This document shows positions 8,981 to 16,909 of a DNA stretch of 64,000 nt, one piece after another (position 1 is the first letter of the stretch; each line of letters begins with the position of its first letter). The notes beneath the pieces are model-generated. The model saw only the letters and a program-made list of their open reading frames with translations, made no database searches and had not been told where the DNA came from. This DNA is from BOG-908 sp963692875. GTDB taxonomy: Bacteria > Pseudomonadota > Alphaproteobacteria > Acetobacterales > Acetobacteraceae. The DNA is taken from contig OZ240673.1 of NCBI GenBank assembly GCA_965198755.1, positions 930,001 to 994,000 of the forward strand. The letters run 5' to 3'. The position numbers and the translations under genes were made by a program.

Positions 8981-9013
8981 TGCCTTCATACCCCCCAAAT
9001 GCTCGCATACCCC

Positions 9014-9976
9014 ATGACCCAAACCATCGCCGCCAACGGCATCGAGCTGTCCGTGACACTCGCGGGCGAAGGCCCTCTCGTCATCCTGATGCATGGCTGG
9101 CCGGAGCTCGCTTTGTCCTGGCGCCACCAAATCCCGGCGCTGGCGGCCGCCGGCTATCGCGTAGCGGTGCCGGACATGCGCGGCTACGGCGCCAGTTCCA
9201 AGCCGCATGAGACCGCCGCCTACACGCTGGACACCATCGCCGACGACATGGCGGGCCTGGCCGGCGCCCTGGGTGCCGCGCGCTGGGTGGCCGTAGGTCA
9301 CGACTGGGGCGCGCCGGTCGCCTGGCGTTGCGCGCTGCGCTTTCCGGACCAGGTGGCGGCCGTGTTCTGCCTCAGCGTGCCGCATAGCGGGCCGCCGCCG
9401 GCGCCCTTCTTCGACATCATAGAGCGCCGCTACCCCGACCGCTTCTTCTACATGCGTTACTTCCAGCAGGAGGGCGTGGCGGAGGCCGAGTTCGAGGGGA
9501 CGGACTGGGCGGCCTCGCTCAAGCGCGTCTACTACATGGGCAGCGGCGATGGCGTGGCCCATCGCAGCAACCGCCACGTGCCACGGGACAGCACCATGCT
9601 GGCCAGCATGGACGACCCGCCGCCGGGCCCCCTGCCCTTCATGGCCGACGACGAGCTGGCAGCCTACGCGGCCGCCTTCCACGCTGGCGGCTTCCGCGGC
9701 CCGCTGAGCTGGTACCGCAACTTCCCGCAGAACGCGGCCGACGCGCGTGCCTACGGCGACAACGTCATCCGCCAGCCCGCCGGCTTCCTGGCCGGCGAGC
9801 GCGAGATGGTGCTGGCCATGCTGCCTGGCCAGCTCGAGAACATGCGGGAGAAATGCGCCGACCTGCGCGCCGAGATCAGCCTGTCCGGCGCCGGCCACTG
9901 GGTGCAGCAGGAGCGCCCGGCGGAGGTGAACGCGGCGCTGATCGGTTTCCTGGACGGCGTGAGGGACCAGCTGTGA
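9014..9976 (+). CDS. Alpha/beta hydrolase, epoxide hydrolase-like
   Basis: This is a 320-residue cytoplasmic alpha/beta hydrolase. The oxyanion-hole motif HGWPE and the nucleophile elbow GHDWG (D97) point to soluble epoxide hydrolases or haloalkane dehalogenases; the elbow sequence and the catalytic H295 in GAGHW fit an epoxide hydrolase best. The DMRGYGASSKP segment after strand beta-4 is also typical. An ATG at 8999 is possible, but MTQTIAANGIEL at 9014 matches common N-termini. The stop overlaps the putA GTG start as GTGA (9973-9976), so the two genes are coupled although their pathways are not obviously linked. Confidence 0.85.
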   Translation: MTQTIAANGIELSVTLAGEGPLVILMHGWPELALSWRHQIPALAAAGYRVAVPDMRGYGASSKPHETAAYTLDTIADDMAGLAGALGAARWVAVGHDWGAPVAWRCALRFPDQVAAVFCLSVPHSGPPPAPFFDIIERRYPDRFFYMRYFQQEGVAEAEFEGTDWAASLKRVYYMGSGDGVAHRSNRHVPRDSTMLASMDDPPPGPLPFMADDELAAYAAAFHAGGFRGPLSWYRNFPQNAADARAYGDNVIRQPAGFLAGEREMVLAMLPGQLENMREKCADLRAEISLSGAGHWVQQERPAEVNAALIGFLDGVRDQL

Positions 9977-12900
9977 GCGCCGCCCTGCAGCACCGGCCGA
10001 TGCCGGCCTTCTCCGCCCCCTACGCGCCGGACGACGCGGTGCTCGCCGCCCAGTTCCTGGCGGGCGCCACGCTGGACGGCACGCGGGAGGCCCGCATCGA
10101 CGCCGAGGCGCGCCGGCTGATCGACGCCATCCGTGCCAGTGCGGCCGGCATCGGCGGCATCGAGGCGCTGCTGCGGGAATACTCGCTGTCCACGCCGGAA
10201 GGGCTCGCTTTGATGGTGCTGGCAGAGGGCCTGCTGCGGGTGCCGGACGACGCCACCGCCGACCGGCTGATCGAGGACAAGCTGGGCCAGGGCGGTTTCG
10301 CCCAGGGGCGGCAGGACGCGCGACAAGATGGGGCAGACAGCAAGACAGACTCGCTGCTGGTAGGCGCCTCGGCCTGGGCGCTGGGCCTGGGCGCGCGCCT
10401 GGTGAGTGCGACCGACACGCCGGAGGGCATCATGCGCGGCGTGGTGCGCCGGCTCGGCCTGCCCACGGTGCGCGGCGCCATGCGGCAGGCGATGCGGGTG
10501 ATGGGCAACCACTTCGTGCTCGGCCAGACGATCGAGGAGGCGCTGGGCCGCGCCACGTCGCGCGCCGGGCGGGTGTTCCGCTACAGTTTCGACATGCTGG
10601 GCGAAGGTGCGCGCACCGCCGAGGACGCGGCGCACTATCAGGCGAGCTACAGCAACGCCATCGAGGCGATCGGGCGGGCCGCCGGCAACAAGCCGCTGCC
10701 CGACCGGCCGGGGATCAGCGTGAAGCTGTCCGCCCTGCACCCGCGCTACGAGGCGATCAGCCGCGCCCGCGTGATGGACGAGCTGGTGCCCCGCGTGCGC
10801 GAGCTGGCGCGCGCCGCCGCCATACGCGGCCTGAACTTCACGGTGGACGCCGAGGAGGCGGACCGGCTGGAGCTGTCGCTGGACGTGATCGCCGCGGTAG
10901 CCGAGGACCGGCAGCTTTCCGGCTGGGACGGGTTCGGGCTGGCGGTGCAGGCCTACGGCAAGCGGGCGCGCGAGGTGATCGACTGGACCGGCGCGCTGGC
11001 GGAGTCGCTGGACCGCCGATTGATGGTGCGCCTGGTGAAGGGCGCCTACTGGGACACCGAGATCAAGCGTGCGCAGGAGCGTGGCCTGCCGGACTACCCG
11101 GTGTTCACCCGCAAGCCGATGACCGATCTCAGCTACATGGCCTGCGCCGAGCGCCTGCTGGCGCAGCGGCCGCGCATCTACCCGCAATTCGCCACCCACA
11201 ACGCGCTGACCGTGGCCAGCGTGCTGGAGCGCGCCGGCAACACCGAAGGTTACGAGTTCCAGCGCCTGCACGGCATGGGCGACGCGCTGTACGGTGCGCT
11301 GCTGGAGGCGCACCCGGATGCGGCCGTGCGCACCTACGCGCCGGTGGGCGTGCACCGCGACCTGCTGGCCTACCTGGTGCGCCGATTGCTGGAGAACGGG
11401 GCGAACTCGTCCTTCGTGTCGGTGGCAGCCGACTCGGCCACGCCGGTGAGTACGCTGCTGCGCCGGCCGGCGGCGATCGTCGGTGCCGCGTCACGCGCGC
11501 GCAACGCGTCGCTGCCGTTGCCCGCCGAGCTGTACGGGCCAGGGCGGCGAAACTCGGCGGGTGTGGAGTTCGGCGACGCGGCGTCGCTGGCCGGGCTGCT
11601 GGCCGAGGTGGTGCACAGTGCGGAGCCTGGCCACTCTGCGGAGCCGCACCAAGCGGCCTCGATCGTGGACGGACGGGCGCAGCTAGGCGCGGCACGGGAC
11701 GCCGTCTCTCCCACGGACGGCGCGCGCGTTGTGGGCCGGGTGACGGAGGCCTCGCCCGAGGTGGCGGACGCGGCGATGGCGGCCGCACAGGCCGGGTTTC
11801 GCGCGTGGTCGCAGACGCCGGCCGACACCCGTGCGGCGGTGCTCGAGCGCGCGGCCGACCTGCTGGAGGCGCAGCGCGGCCGCCTGCTCGCGTTGCTGGC
11901 CGATGAGGGCGGCAAGACGTTGGACGACGGCGTTGCCGAAATACGCGAGGCGGTGGATTTCCTGCGCTACTATGCGGCCCAGGGGCGCGCGCTGTTCGGC
12001 GCCGGCACGGCGATGCCCGGACCCACCGGCGAGCGCAACACGCTGCGCCACCGCGGCCGCGGCGTCTTCGTCTGCATCTCGCCGTGGAACTTCCCGCTCG
12101 CGATCTTCATCGGCCAGGTGGTCGCGGCGCTGGCGGCGGGCAACACTGTGGTGGCTAAGCCGGCCGAGCAGACGCCGCTGGTGGCGGCCTTCGCGGTGCG
12201 GCTGCTGCACAAAGCCGGGGTGCCCGCGTCCGCGTTGCACCTCGTGGTGGGCGATGGTGCCGCCGGGGCGCAGCTGGTGGCCGACCGCCGCGTGGCCGGC
12301 GTGGCGTTCACCGGGTCCACGCCGGTGGCCTGGGCCATCAACCGTGCGCTGGCGGCCAAGGACGGCCCGATCGTGCCGCTGATCGCCGAGACCGGCGGCA
12401 TCAACGCGATGATCGTGGACGCGACCGCCCTGCCCGAACAGGTGGTGGACGACGCGGTGACCAGCGCGTTCCGCAGCGCCGGCCAGCGCTGCTCCGCGCT
12501 GCGGCTGCTTTGCGTGCAGGACGACGTGGCGGACCGCGTGTTCGCAATGCTCGCCGGCGCCGCACGCGAGCTGAAACTCGGCGACCCGCTTGACCCGGCC
12601 ACATGTGTGGGACCCGTGGTGGATGCCGACGCGCAGCAACGCTTGCTGGACCATGTGGCACGGATGAAGGTGTCCGCGCGCGTGCACTACGCCGGTGTGG
12701 CACCCGCACACGGCTACTTCGTGGCGCCGCACATCTTCGAGCTCGACCGCCCGCGCGACCTGGCTGCCGAGATATTCGGCCCGGTGCTGCACGTGGTGCG
12801 CTATCGCGCGTCCGAACTGGACGCGCTGCTCGACGCGATCGAGGCCACCGGCTACGGCCTGACGCTGGGCATCCACACGCGCATCGACGCGTCGGCCGAG

Positions 12901-13119
12901 CGCATTGCCGCACGGCTGTCCACCGGCAACATCTACGTCAACCGCAACATGATCGGCGCCGTGGTGGGCACCCAGCCGTTCGGCGGGTCCGGACTGTCCG
13001 GCACCGGCCCGAAGGCGGGCGGGCCGGACTACCTGCGGCGGTTCGGCATCGAGCAGACGGTCTCGGTGAACACCGCGGCGGCCGGCGGCAACGCGGCGCT
13101 GCTGACGGCGGAGGAGTAG
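9973..13119 (+). CDS. putA: Bifunctional proline dehydrogenase / glutamate semialdehyde dehydrogenase PutA
   Basis: This is a 1048-residue PutA that oxidises proline to glutamate: an FAD proline dehydrogenase barrel (about 130-480, with LVKGAYWDTEIKRAQ and FATHNALTV) and then an NAD-dependent aldehyde dehydrogenase (about 580-1030). In the second half E806 (IAETGG) and C840 (AGQRCS) are the general base and catalytic cysteine, with PWNFPLAIF and the GNTVVAKPAEQTP segment of the cofactor site. There is no N-terminal ribbon-helix-helix, so this is the non-repressor type. The GTG start at 9973 overlaps the epoxide hydrolase stop; an ATG a few codons later (MPAFSAPYAPD) is an alternative. A small gene follows after four bases. 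Confidence 0.95.
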   Translation: MSAALQHRPMPAFSAPYAPDDAVLAAQFLAGATLDGTREARIDAEARRLIDAIRASAAGIGGIEALLREYSLSTPEGLALMVLAEGLLRVPDDATADRLIEDKLGQGGFAQGRQDARQDGADSKTDSLLVGASAWALGLGARLVSATDTPEGIMRGVVRRLGLPTVRGAMRQAMRVMGNHFVLGQTIEEALGRATSRAGRVFRYSFDMLGEGARTAEDAAHYQASYSNAIEAIGRAAGNKPLPDRPGISVKLSALHPRYEAISRARVMDELVPRVRELARAAAIRGLNFTVDAEEADRLELSLDVIAAVAEDRQLSGWDGFGLAVQAYGKRAREVIDWTGALAESLDRRLMVRLVKGAYWDTEIKRAQERGLPDYPVFTRKPMTDLSYMACAERLLAQRPRIYPQFATHNALTVASVLERAGNTEGYEFQRLHGMGDALYGALLEAHPDAAVRTYAPVGVHRDLLAYLVRRLLENGANSSFVSVAADSATPVSTLLRRPAAIVGAASRARNASLPLPAELYGPGRRNSAGVEFGDAASLAGLLAEVVHSAEPGHSAEPHQAASIVDGRAQLGAARDAVSPTDGARVVGRVTEASPEVADAAMAAAQAGFRAWSQTPADTRAAVLERAADLLEAQRGRLLALLADEGGKTLDDGVAEIREAVDFLRYYAAQGRALFGAGTAMPGPTGERNTLRHRGRGVFVCISPWNFPLAIFIGQVVAALAAGNTVVAKPAEQTPLVAAFAVRLLHKAGVPASALHLVVGDGAAGAQLVADRRVAGVAFTGSTPVAWAINRALAAKDGPIVPLIAETGGINAMIVDATALPEQVVDDAVTSAFRSAGQRCSALRLLCVQDDVADRVFAMLAGAARELKLGDPLDPATCVGPVVDADAQQRLLDHVARMKVSARVHYAGVAPAHGYFVAPHIFELDRPRDLAAEIFGPVLHVVRYRASELDALLDAIEATGYGLTLGIHTRIDASAERIAARLSTGNIYVNRNMIGAVVGTQPFGGSGLSGTGPKAGGPDYLRRFGIEQTVSVNTAAAGGNAALLTAEE

Positions 13120-13123
13120 TGCC

Positions 13124-13489
13124 ATGCTCGAAGCACCCGAAGTCGAGCCGCACATGCACCACGAGACCGGGCATAGCCTGGCCGACAAGATCCTGGCGGT
13201 AACGGCGATCTTTCTCTCCGGCGCGTCCGTGTTCATCGCCGTGCATCACGGCCAGACCATGAAGCGCCTGGTGGAGGCCAACTCCTGGCCCAACATCAGC
13301 TACGACATCAGCAACACCAACGTCGCCTACACGCGCGACGACATCACGCTGACGCTGAAGAACAGCGGCGTGGGCCCAGCCCGCATCGATAGCTTCGAGC
13401 TGTTCTACAAGGGCAAGCCGATGAGCGGACCAGTCGCATTGCTGCAGGCGTGCTGCGCCACGGACCACATGTCGCAGCCTGTCAGCTAA
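13124..13489 (+). CDS. Small membrane-anchored protein of unknown function, possibly truncated
   Basis: This is a 121-residue protein with one transmembrane helix (about residues 22-42, ILAVTAIFLSGASVFIAV), then an extracytoplasmic beta-rich domain (ISYDISNTNVAYTRDDITLTLKNSGVGPARIDSF). I do not recognise a function. The start is well supported by GGAGGAG just before the ATG, overlapping the putA stop region, so it is cotranscribed with putA. The domain ends abruptly at a poorly conserved tail (ACCATDHMSQPVS), and repeat copy 7 begins shortly after the TAA, so a C-terminal loss by the repeat is possible but unproven. Confidence 0.6.
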   Translation: MLEAPEVEPHMHHETGHSLADKILAVTAIFLSGASVFIAVHHGQTMKRLVEANSWPNISYDISNTNVAYTRDDITLTLKNSGVGPARIDSFELFYKGKPMSGPVALLQACCATDHMSQPVS

Positions 13490-13514
13490 GATGCTACGGC
13501 GATACCAGCGAAGT

Positions 13515-13646
13515 AAGAAAGCAGTTCTTTTTTGAAAAAAAGAACCAAAAAACTTTTGTCTCCTGCGCACCCGTCTGTTGAACGGTCCGCGACAGCCGTA
13601 CCAAAAGCTTTTTGCTTCTTTTTCTCGAAAAAGAAGCGCTTGCTTC
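13515..13646. repeat. AT-rich inverted-repeat element, copy 7 (complete)
   Basis: The left arm is GTTC type and the right arm CTTC type with GAAGCGCTTGCTT. The right end is one base from the TTG start of the next gene. The orientation of flanking genes is head-to-tail. Confidence 0.85.
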
Positions 13647-13647
13647 C

Positions 13648-14424
13648 TTGACTACCCTTTTTGACCTGGTCCGCGGTCAGTCCCGCCTGCTGATCTCCGT
13701 CCCCCACGCGGGCATCTACCTGCCGCCCGACATCGCCGCCCGTCTAAACCTCCTAGGCCGCGCCGTGGTCGACACCGACTGGCACGTCGACCGCCTCTAC
13801 GACTTCGCCGCCGCCGCCGGCGCCACCGTCCTGGTCGCCACCCACGCGCGCACCGTCGTCGACCTCAACCGCTCGCCGCAGGGCGGGGCACTCTACCCCG
13901 GCCAGGCGGAAACCACGGTGTGCCCCACGGAGAGCTTCGCCGGCGCCCCGCTCTACGACGCGCCGCCCACGCCAGCGGAGGTGGCCGCCAGGGTGGAGCG
14001 TTACTGGCAGCCCTATCACGATATCCTGGCCGCCGAGCTGGACCGCCTGCGCGCGCTGCACAGGACGGTGCATCTGCTGGACGCCCACTCCATCCGCAGC
14101 GCCATCCCCCGCCTGTTCGAGGGCACCCTGCCCGGCCTTAACTACGGCACCAACTCCGGTCGCTCGGCAGATCCTGGCCTGGTGGCGCGCGCCATGGCCG
14201 CAACCGCGCCGGCCGGCTTCAGCCAGGTGCTCGACGGACGCTTCCGCGGTGGCTTCATCACCCGCCACTACGGCGCGCCCGGCGCCGGCGTGCACGCCGT
14301 CCAGCTCGAGCTCGCGCAGACAACCTACATGGACGAGGACCGCCCGTACCCGTTCGAGCCGGCCCGGGCAGCTTCCTTGCAGACAGCACTCGTCCGGCTG
14401 GTCAGCGTGTTGTCGGACGCATAG
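13648..14424 (+). CDS. N-formylglutamate amidohydrolase family protein
   Basis: This is a 258-residue zinc hydrolase of the N-formylglutamate deformylase (HutG type) family. Visible family features are ISVPHAGIYLP, the VDTDWHVDRLYDF segment, RTVVDLNRSP, LLDAHSIRS and the GGFITRHYG segment near the C-terminus. It releases formate from N-formyl-L-glutamate at the end of one histidine-degradation route, but no other hut gene is in view. The likely start is TTG at 13648 (TTLFDLVRGQ); the open frame upstream begins in repeat copy 7, whose AAAAAGAAGCG may serve as the ribosome-binding site. It could instead act on another N-acylated substrate. Confidence 0.83.
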   Translation: MTTLFDLVRGQSRLLISVPHAGIYLPPDIAARLNLLGRAVVDTDWHVDRLYDFAAAAGATVLVATHARTVVDLNRSPQGGALYPGQAETTVCPTESFAGAPLYDAPPTPAEVAARVERYWQPYHDILAAELDRLRALHRTVHLLDAHSIRSAIPRLFEGTLPGLNYGTNSGRSADPGLVARAMAATAPAGFSQVLDGRFRGGFITRHYGAPGAGVHAVQLELAQTTYMDEDRPYPFEPARAASLQTALVRLVSVLSDA

Positions 14425-14558
14425 CTGTCGCGAATTGCGCATAGGAGTGGGAACGATTCATCGTGACCAGGCTTTGGCGGAACGTTAACCGGCGCTCGCG
14501 ACCGGCACCAACCCGGCCCCAACCCGGCGCCATCCGGCCCTGGGCCGAACCGAAGGAC

Positions 14559-15263
14559 ATGAACACGATGATGAGCTTCAAACGCTGGGGGGCTATCTCC
14601 ACCATCCTGAGCGGCGCGCTGCTGGCCGCCCCCGTGCTGACGGCCACCCCGGCTTTTGCCGGTCCGGACCAGCAGGCGACCGTGGACCACGCGCTGGGCA
14701 CCCTGCAGGATTTGCGCCGCGACAAGGAGTTCGGCAACGCCCGCCAGCTGATGCAGTCCGCCCGCGCCGTGATGATCGCCCCGCGCATCTTCAAGGCGGG
14801 CTTCTTCTTCGGCGGCGAGGGCGGCACCGCCCTGCTGATGGTCCGCGGCGCGCATGGCTGGAGCGACCCGGCGTTCTACACCATCGCCTCGGGCAGTTTC
14901 GGCCTGCAGATCGGCGCCCAGGAGAGCGAGCTGATCCTGATCATCCGCTCCGACCGTGCGCTGCGTGCAGTGATGAGCAACCACTTCAAGTTCGGCGCCG
15001 ACGCCGGCATCGCGGTGGCCACGCTCGGCTCGCAGGTGTCGGGTGCAACCACCACCAACGTGGGCGCGGACATCATCACCTGGGCCTCGTCCTCGGGGGC
15101 GTATGCCGGCCTGTCTGTCGAGGGGTCCGCGCTGGAGCCGCAGAACGAGGCCGACACCAGCTATTATGGCCGGCCAGTGAGCACGGCGGACATCGTGTTG
15201 CGGCGTGGGGTGCGTAATCCGGCGGCTGGCCAGCTTGTGCGGTTGCTGGGTCAGCTAGGGTAA
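14559..15263 (+). CDS. Exported SYLF-domain lipid-binding protein
   Basis: This is a 234-residue protein with a signal peptide (about residues 1-34, ending PAFAG). It is followed by the SYLF/Ysc84 domain: RAVMIAPRIFKAGFFFGGEGG, then GSFGLQIGAQESELILII and the C-terminal ISSSGAYAGLSVEGS-like repeat (ASSSGAYAGLSVEGSAL) and YYGRPVSTADIV. Such domains bind phosphoinositides or lipids; bacterial members are periplasmic and of unknown role. The ATG at 14559 is preceded by GAAGGA. About 130 bases after the hutG-like stop hold no other gene. The TAA stop fuses with repeat half-copy 8. Confidence 0.85.
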   Translation: MNTMMSFKRWGAISTILSGALLAAPVLTATPAFAGPDQQATVDHALGTLQDLRRDKEFGNARQLMQSARAVMIAPRIFKAGFFFGGEGGTALLMVRGAHGWSDPAFYTIASGSFGLQIGAQESELILIIRSDRALRAVMSNHFKFGADAGIAVATLGSQVSGATTTNVGADIITWASSSGAYAGLSVEGSALEPQNEADTSYYGRPVSTADIVLRRGVRNPAAGQLVRLLGQLG

Positions 15264-15325
15264 GGCAAGCGCTTCTTTTTTGAAAAAGAAGCAAAGAACT
15301 TTTTCGCTGGCTGTCGCGGACTGGG
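15264..15325. repeat. AT-rich inverted-repeat element, copy 8 (left arm only)
   Basis: It has a CTTC/GAAG arm followed by the centre motif GCTGTCGCGGAC, then unrelated sequence. The right arm is absent. Confidence 0.7.
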
Positions 15326-15416
15326 CGCGGCCGTCACTGGTGGCAACCGGGAGGGTTGCTGCACGTTTTAGACAGGTGCGCCGGAGAAGCGCATTCTAAA
15401 CAAAGGACGCCATAAC

Positions 15417-15617
15417 ATGCCCAAGACTGCACATCACGAAGCTGCCGAGCACCACGAAAAGGCCGCAAAGTCCCACCGCACGGCCGCCGAGCACCACGAC
15501 AAGGGCAACCATGCCGCCGCGCATGAGCACGCGACCGAGGCGCATGGCCACTCCACCAAGGGGCACGAGGCCACCACCAAGGCGCACGGCAAGAGCAAGG
15601 AACACGCGAAGAGCTGA
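15417..15617 (+). CDS. Small His/Ala/Lys-rich protein
   Basis: This is a 66-residue, highly charged low-complexity protein made of AEHHEKAAKSH-like repeats. Histidine makes up a large share, with lysine, alanine and glutamate. It has no signal peptide or membrane helix and would form an amphipathic, largely helical chain that could bind metal or nucleic acid, though no function is established. It is followed by a strong terminator at 15638. Similar short proteins are common in alphaproteobacteria, which supports it being real. The stretch between half-copy 8 and the ATG (about 90 bases) probably holds its promoter. Confidence 0.7.
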   Translation: MPKTAHHEAAEHHEKAAKSHRTAAEHHDKGNHAAAHEHATEAHGHSTKGHEATTKAHGKSKEHAKS

Positions 15618-15637
15618 ACGCTCCGCGCTTGACGCAG

Positions 15638-15670
15638 AAAGGGCGCCGGGAGAAATCCCGGCGCCCTTTT
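15638..15670. terminator. Strong intrinsic terminator, usable on both strands
   Basis: A perfect 13-bp stem (AAAGGGCGCCGGG at 15638-15650 with its complement at 15657-15669) closes a six-base loop. T-runs lie on both ends. It sits between convergent small genes and should stop transcription from both sides. Confidence 0.92.
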
Positions 15671-15692
15671 CACGTCAGCGCTGCGCCGGCGG

Positions 15693-15812
15693 TCAGCGGC
15701 AGCGATACGGATGGTAGTAGCACCAGCCGGGTCCGCGCGGCGCCTCCACCACGCAGCCGGCGAGCGGGATGGACAGGGCGAGCAGGGTGATGGTCGCGAT
15801 AGCTCTGATCAT
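15693..15812 (-). CDS. Very small lipoprotein
   Basis: This is a 39-residue protein with a lipoprotein signal: a charged N-terminus (MIRA), a hydrophobic core and the lipobox LAGC with C20 as the lipidated cysteine. The mature part is only about 20 residues, rich in aromatic residues and cysteine (CYYHPYRCR). GGAG lies seven bases upstream of the ATG. It is convergent with the His-rich gene and shares its terminator. The function is unknown; it resembles small entericidin-like or membrane-stress lipoproteins in size only. Confidence 0.6.
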   Translation of the reverse strand: MIRAIATITLLALSIPLAGCVVEAPRGPGWCYYHPYRCR

Positions 15813-15879
15813 GGAGTTCTCCGGTTTTTCGAGGGCGGTCGGCCGCCATCCTACCCGGCAAACGCCTACGGCGACTCCT

Positions 15880-16029
15880 CGGTTGCTGTAACGTGTTGCA
15901 ACCGGCGCATGGTGGCGGTGTGCGTGCAGCCGCGCAATCCGGGAGGTGGGCTCGCCAGGATGCCGGCTTGCCGCCCTGCGGCGAGCCTGGCGGACGGCCG
16001 GACGGGTGCCGCGCGCTGGCGCGTTTTTT
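15880..16029 (+). ncRNA. Candidate structured RNA ending in an intrinsic terminator
   Basis: No credible reading frame covers this stretch. Hairpin 1 pairs CGGTTGC (15880-15886) with GCAACCG (15898-15904). A nested hairpin pairs CGCCAGG (15953-15959) with CCTGGCG (15986-15992), and inside it GCCGC with GCGGC around a CCT loop. A final stem CGCGC/GCGCG with loop GCTG is followed by T6. No plus-strand gene upstream needs this terminator. It could instead be the regulatory region of the minus-strand lipoprotein gene. The 5' end is a guess. Confidence 0.35.
16010..16029 (+). terminator. Orphan intrinsic terminator
   Basis: A CGCGC stem, GCTG loop and GCGCG stem are followed by six T on the plus strand. 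The nearest upstream plus-strand gene already has its own terminator at 15638. Confidence 0.6.
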
Positions 16030-16096
16030 GACTGGTGCCCGAGCGGTTGTAGTGCCAAGCTTTTAGCCTGAGCAACGCTGTCCGGGACGCACTCCC

Positions 16097-16357
16097 ATGT
16101 CGCCTGCCACCCAGATCATCCTAAGCGGCACCCTCACCTTCGGCGTTCCTTTGGTTTTGGCGGTGCGGGACCTGATCGTAATGCGCCGCTCCGGCGGCGG
16201 CGGCGGCGGTTGGGGGGGTGAGCCGCCCGGGCCGGTGGCGCCGGGACCGACCGGCGGCGGAGACGGGCTGGCGATCCGGCCGTTGCCGCAATGTCTGATC
16301 GATGCGGCGTCGATCCGGCCGGGCAAGGTGGTCAGGCAACTCGAGACCGCACGCTAG
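16097..16357 (+). CDS. Small membrane protein with Gly-rich linker, unknown function
   Basis: This is an 86-residue protein. An N-terminal hydrophobic helix (about residues 7-24, ILSGTLTFGVPLVLAV) is followed by RDLIVMRR, a Gly-rich linker of seven or more glycines, a Pro-rich stretch and a short conserved-looking tail (PLPQCLIDAA). It is probably inserted with its tail in the cytoplasm. I do not recognise it. The next gene starts about 15 bases after its TAG, so they are likely cotranscribed. There is no clear Shine-Dalgarno sequence, which lowers confidence. Confidence 0.5.
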   Translation: MSPATQIILSGTLTFGVPLVLAVRDLIVMRRSGGGGGGWGGEPPGPVAPGPTGGGDGLAIRPLPQCLIDAASIRPGKVVRQLETAR

Positions 16358-16371
16358 GCGGCAGGTCCAGC

Positions 16372-16827
16372 GTGGCGCTCTGGCCCGCGAGCCTGTTCAA
16401 GACCGACCCGGCAGCCTGGCCGGAGCGTCCGTCCGCCGGCATGCAGCAACGCCTGTGCAAGAGGTATTTGCGGCAGACCGGCTGGAAGATCGGCGAGCCG
16501 GCCATGTGGCTGCAGGTGCGGATCAGCGCCATCAAGGACGGACTGTGGCTGTATCTGGTCATCCAGGGTAGCCACACGACAAGTCTGCCGTTGGTGGTCA
16601 AGGACACCGTGGAGAAGAACACCAACCGGCTGATCGTTGGTATCCTCACCGAAGACATCATCGAACCCGACGTCGCCGTCGAAGCGGCGAAATACCATCT
16701 GTTCCTGCTCCGCCCTCGCGAGTTCCACACAGTGGAGGAGAAGATGCGGGCCGCTTACGAGAGTAAGCACGCCATGGACAAGGCTGTAGCGGCAATCACC
16801 GCCACGCCAGCTTCCGCGCCTCTTTGA
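16372..16827 (+). CDS. Hypothetical protein
   Basis: This is a soluble protein of about 151 residues from the GTG at 16372; the frame is open to 16291 but the upstream part overlaps the preceding gene. Segments such as WLQVRISAIKDGLWLYLVIQGS and a helical C-terminus (AMDKAVAAITATPA) suggest an alpha+beta fold. I recognise no family and no motif. It follows the small membrane protein closely and its TGA is about 80 bases before the end of the convergent GT61 gene. Confidence 0.5.
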   Translation: MALWPASLFKTDPAAWPERPSAGMQQRLCKRYLRQTGWKIGEPAMWLQVRISAIKDGLWLYLVIQGSHTTSLPLVVKDTVEKNTNRLIVGILTEDIIEPDVAVEAAKYHLFLLRPREFHTVEEKMRAAYESKHAMDKAVAAITATPASAPL

Positions 16828-16909
16828 CAGGTCGTGCCCTTACTTGCTGCGCGACCAGCGTGGACGCCACATCTGGGATTGGCTAGCGCGACAGCATCCT
16901 CGAGATACG

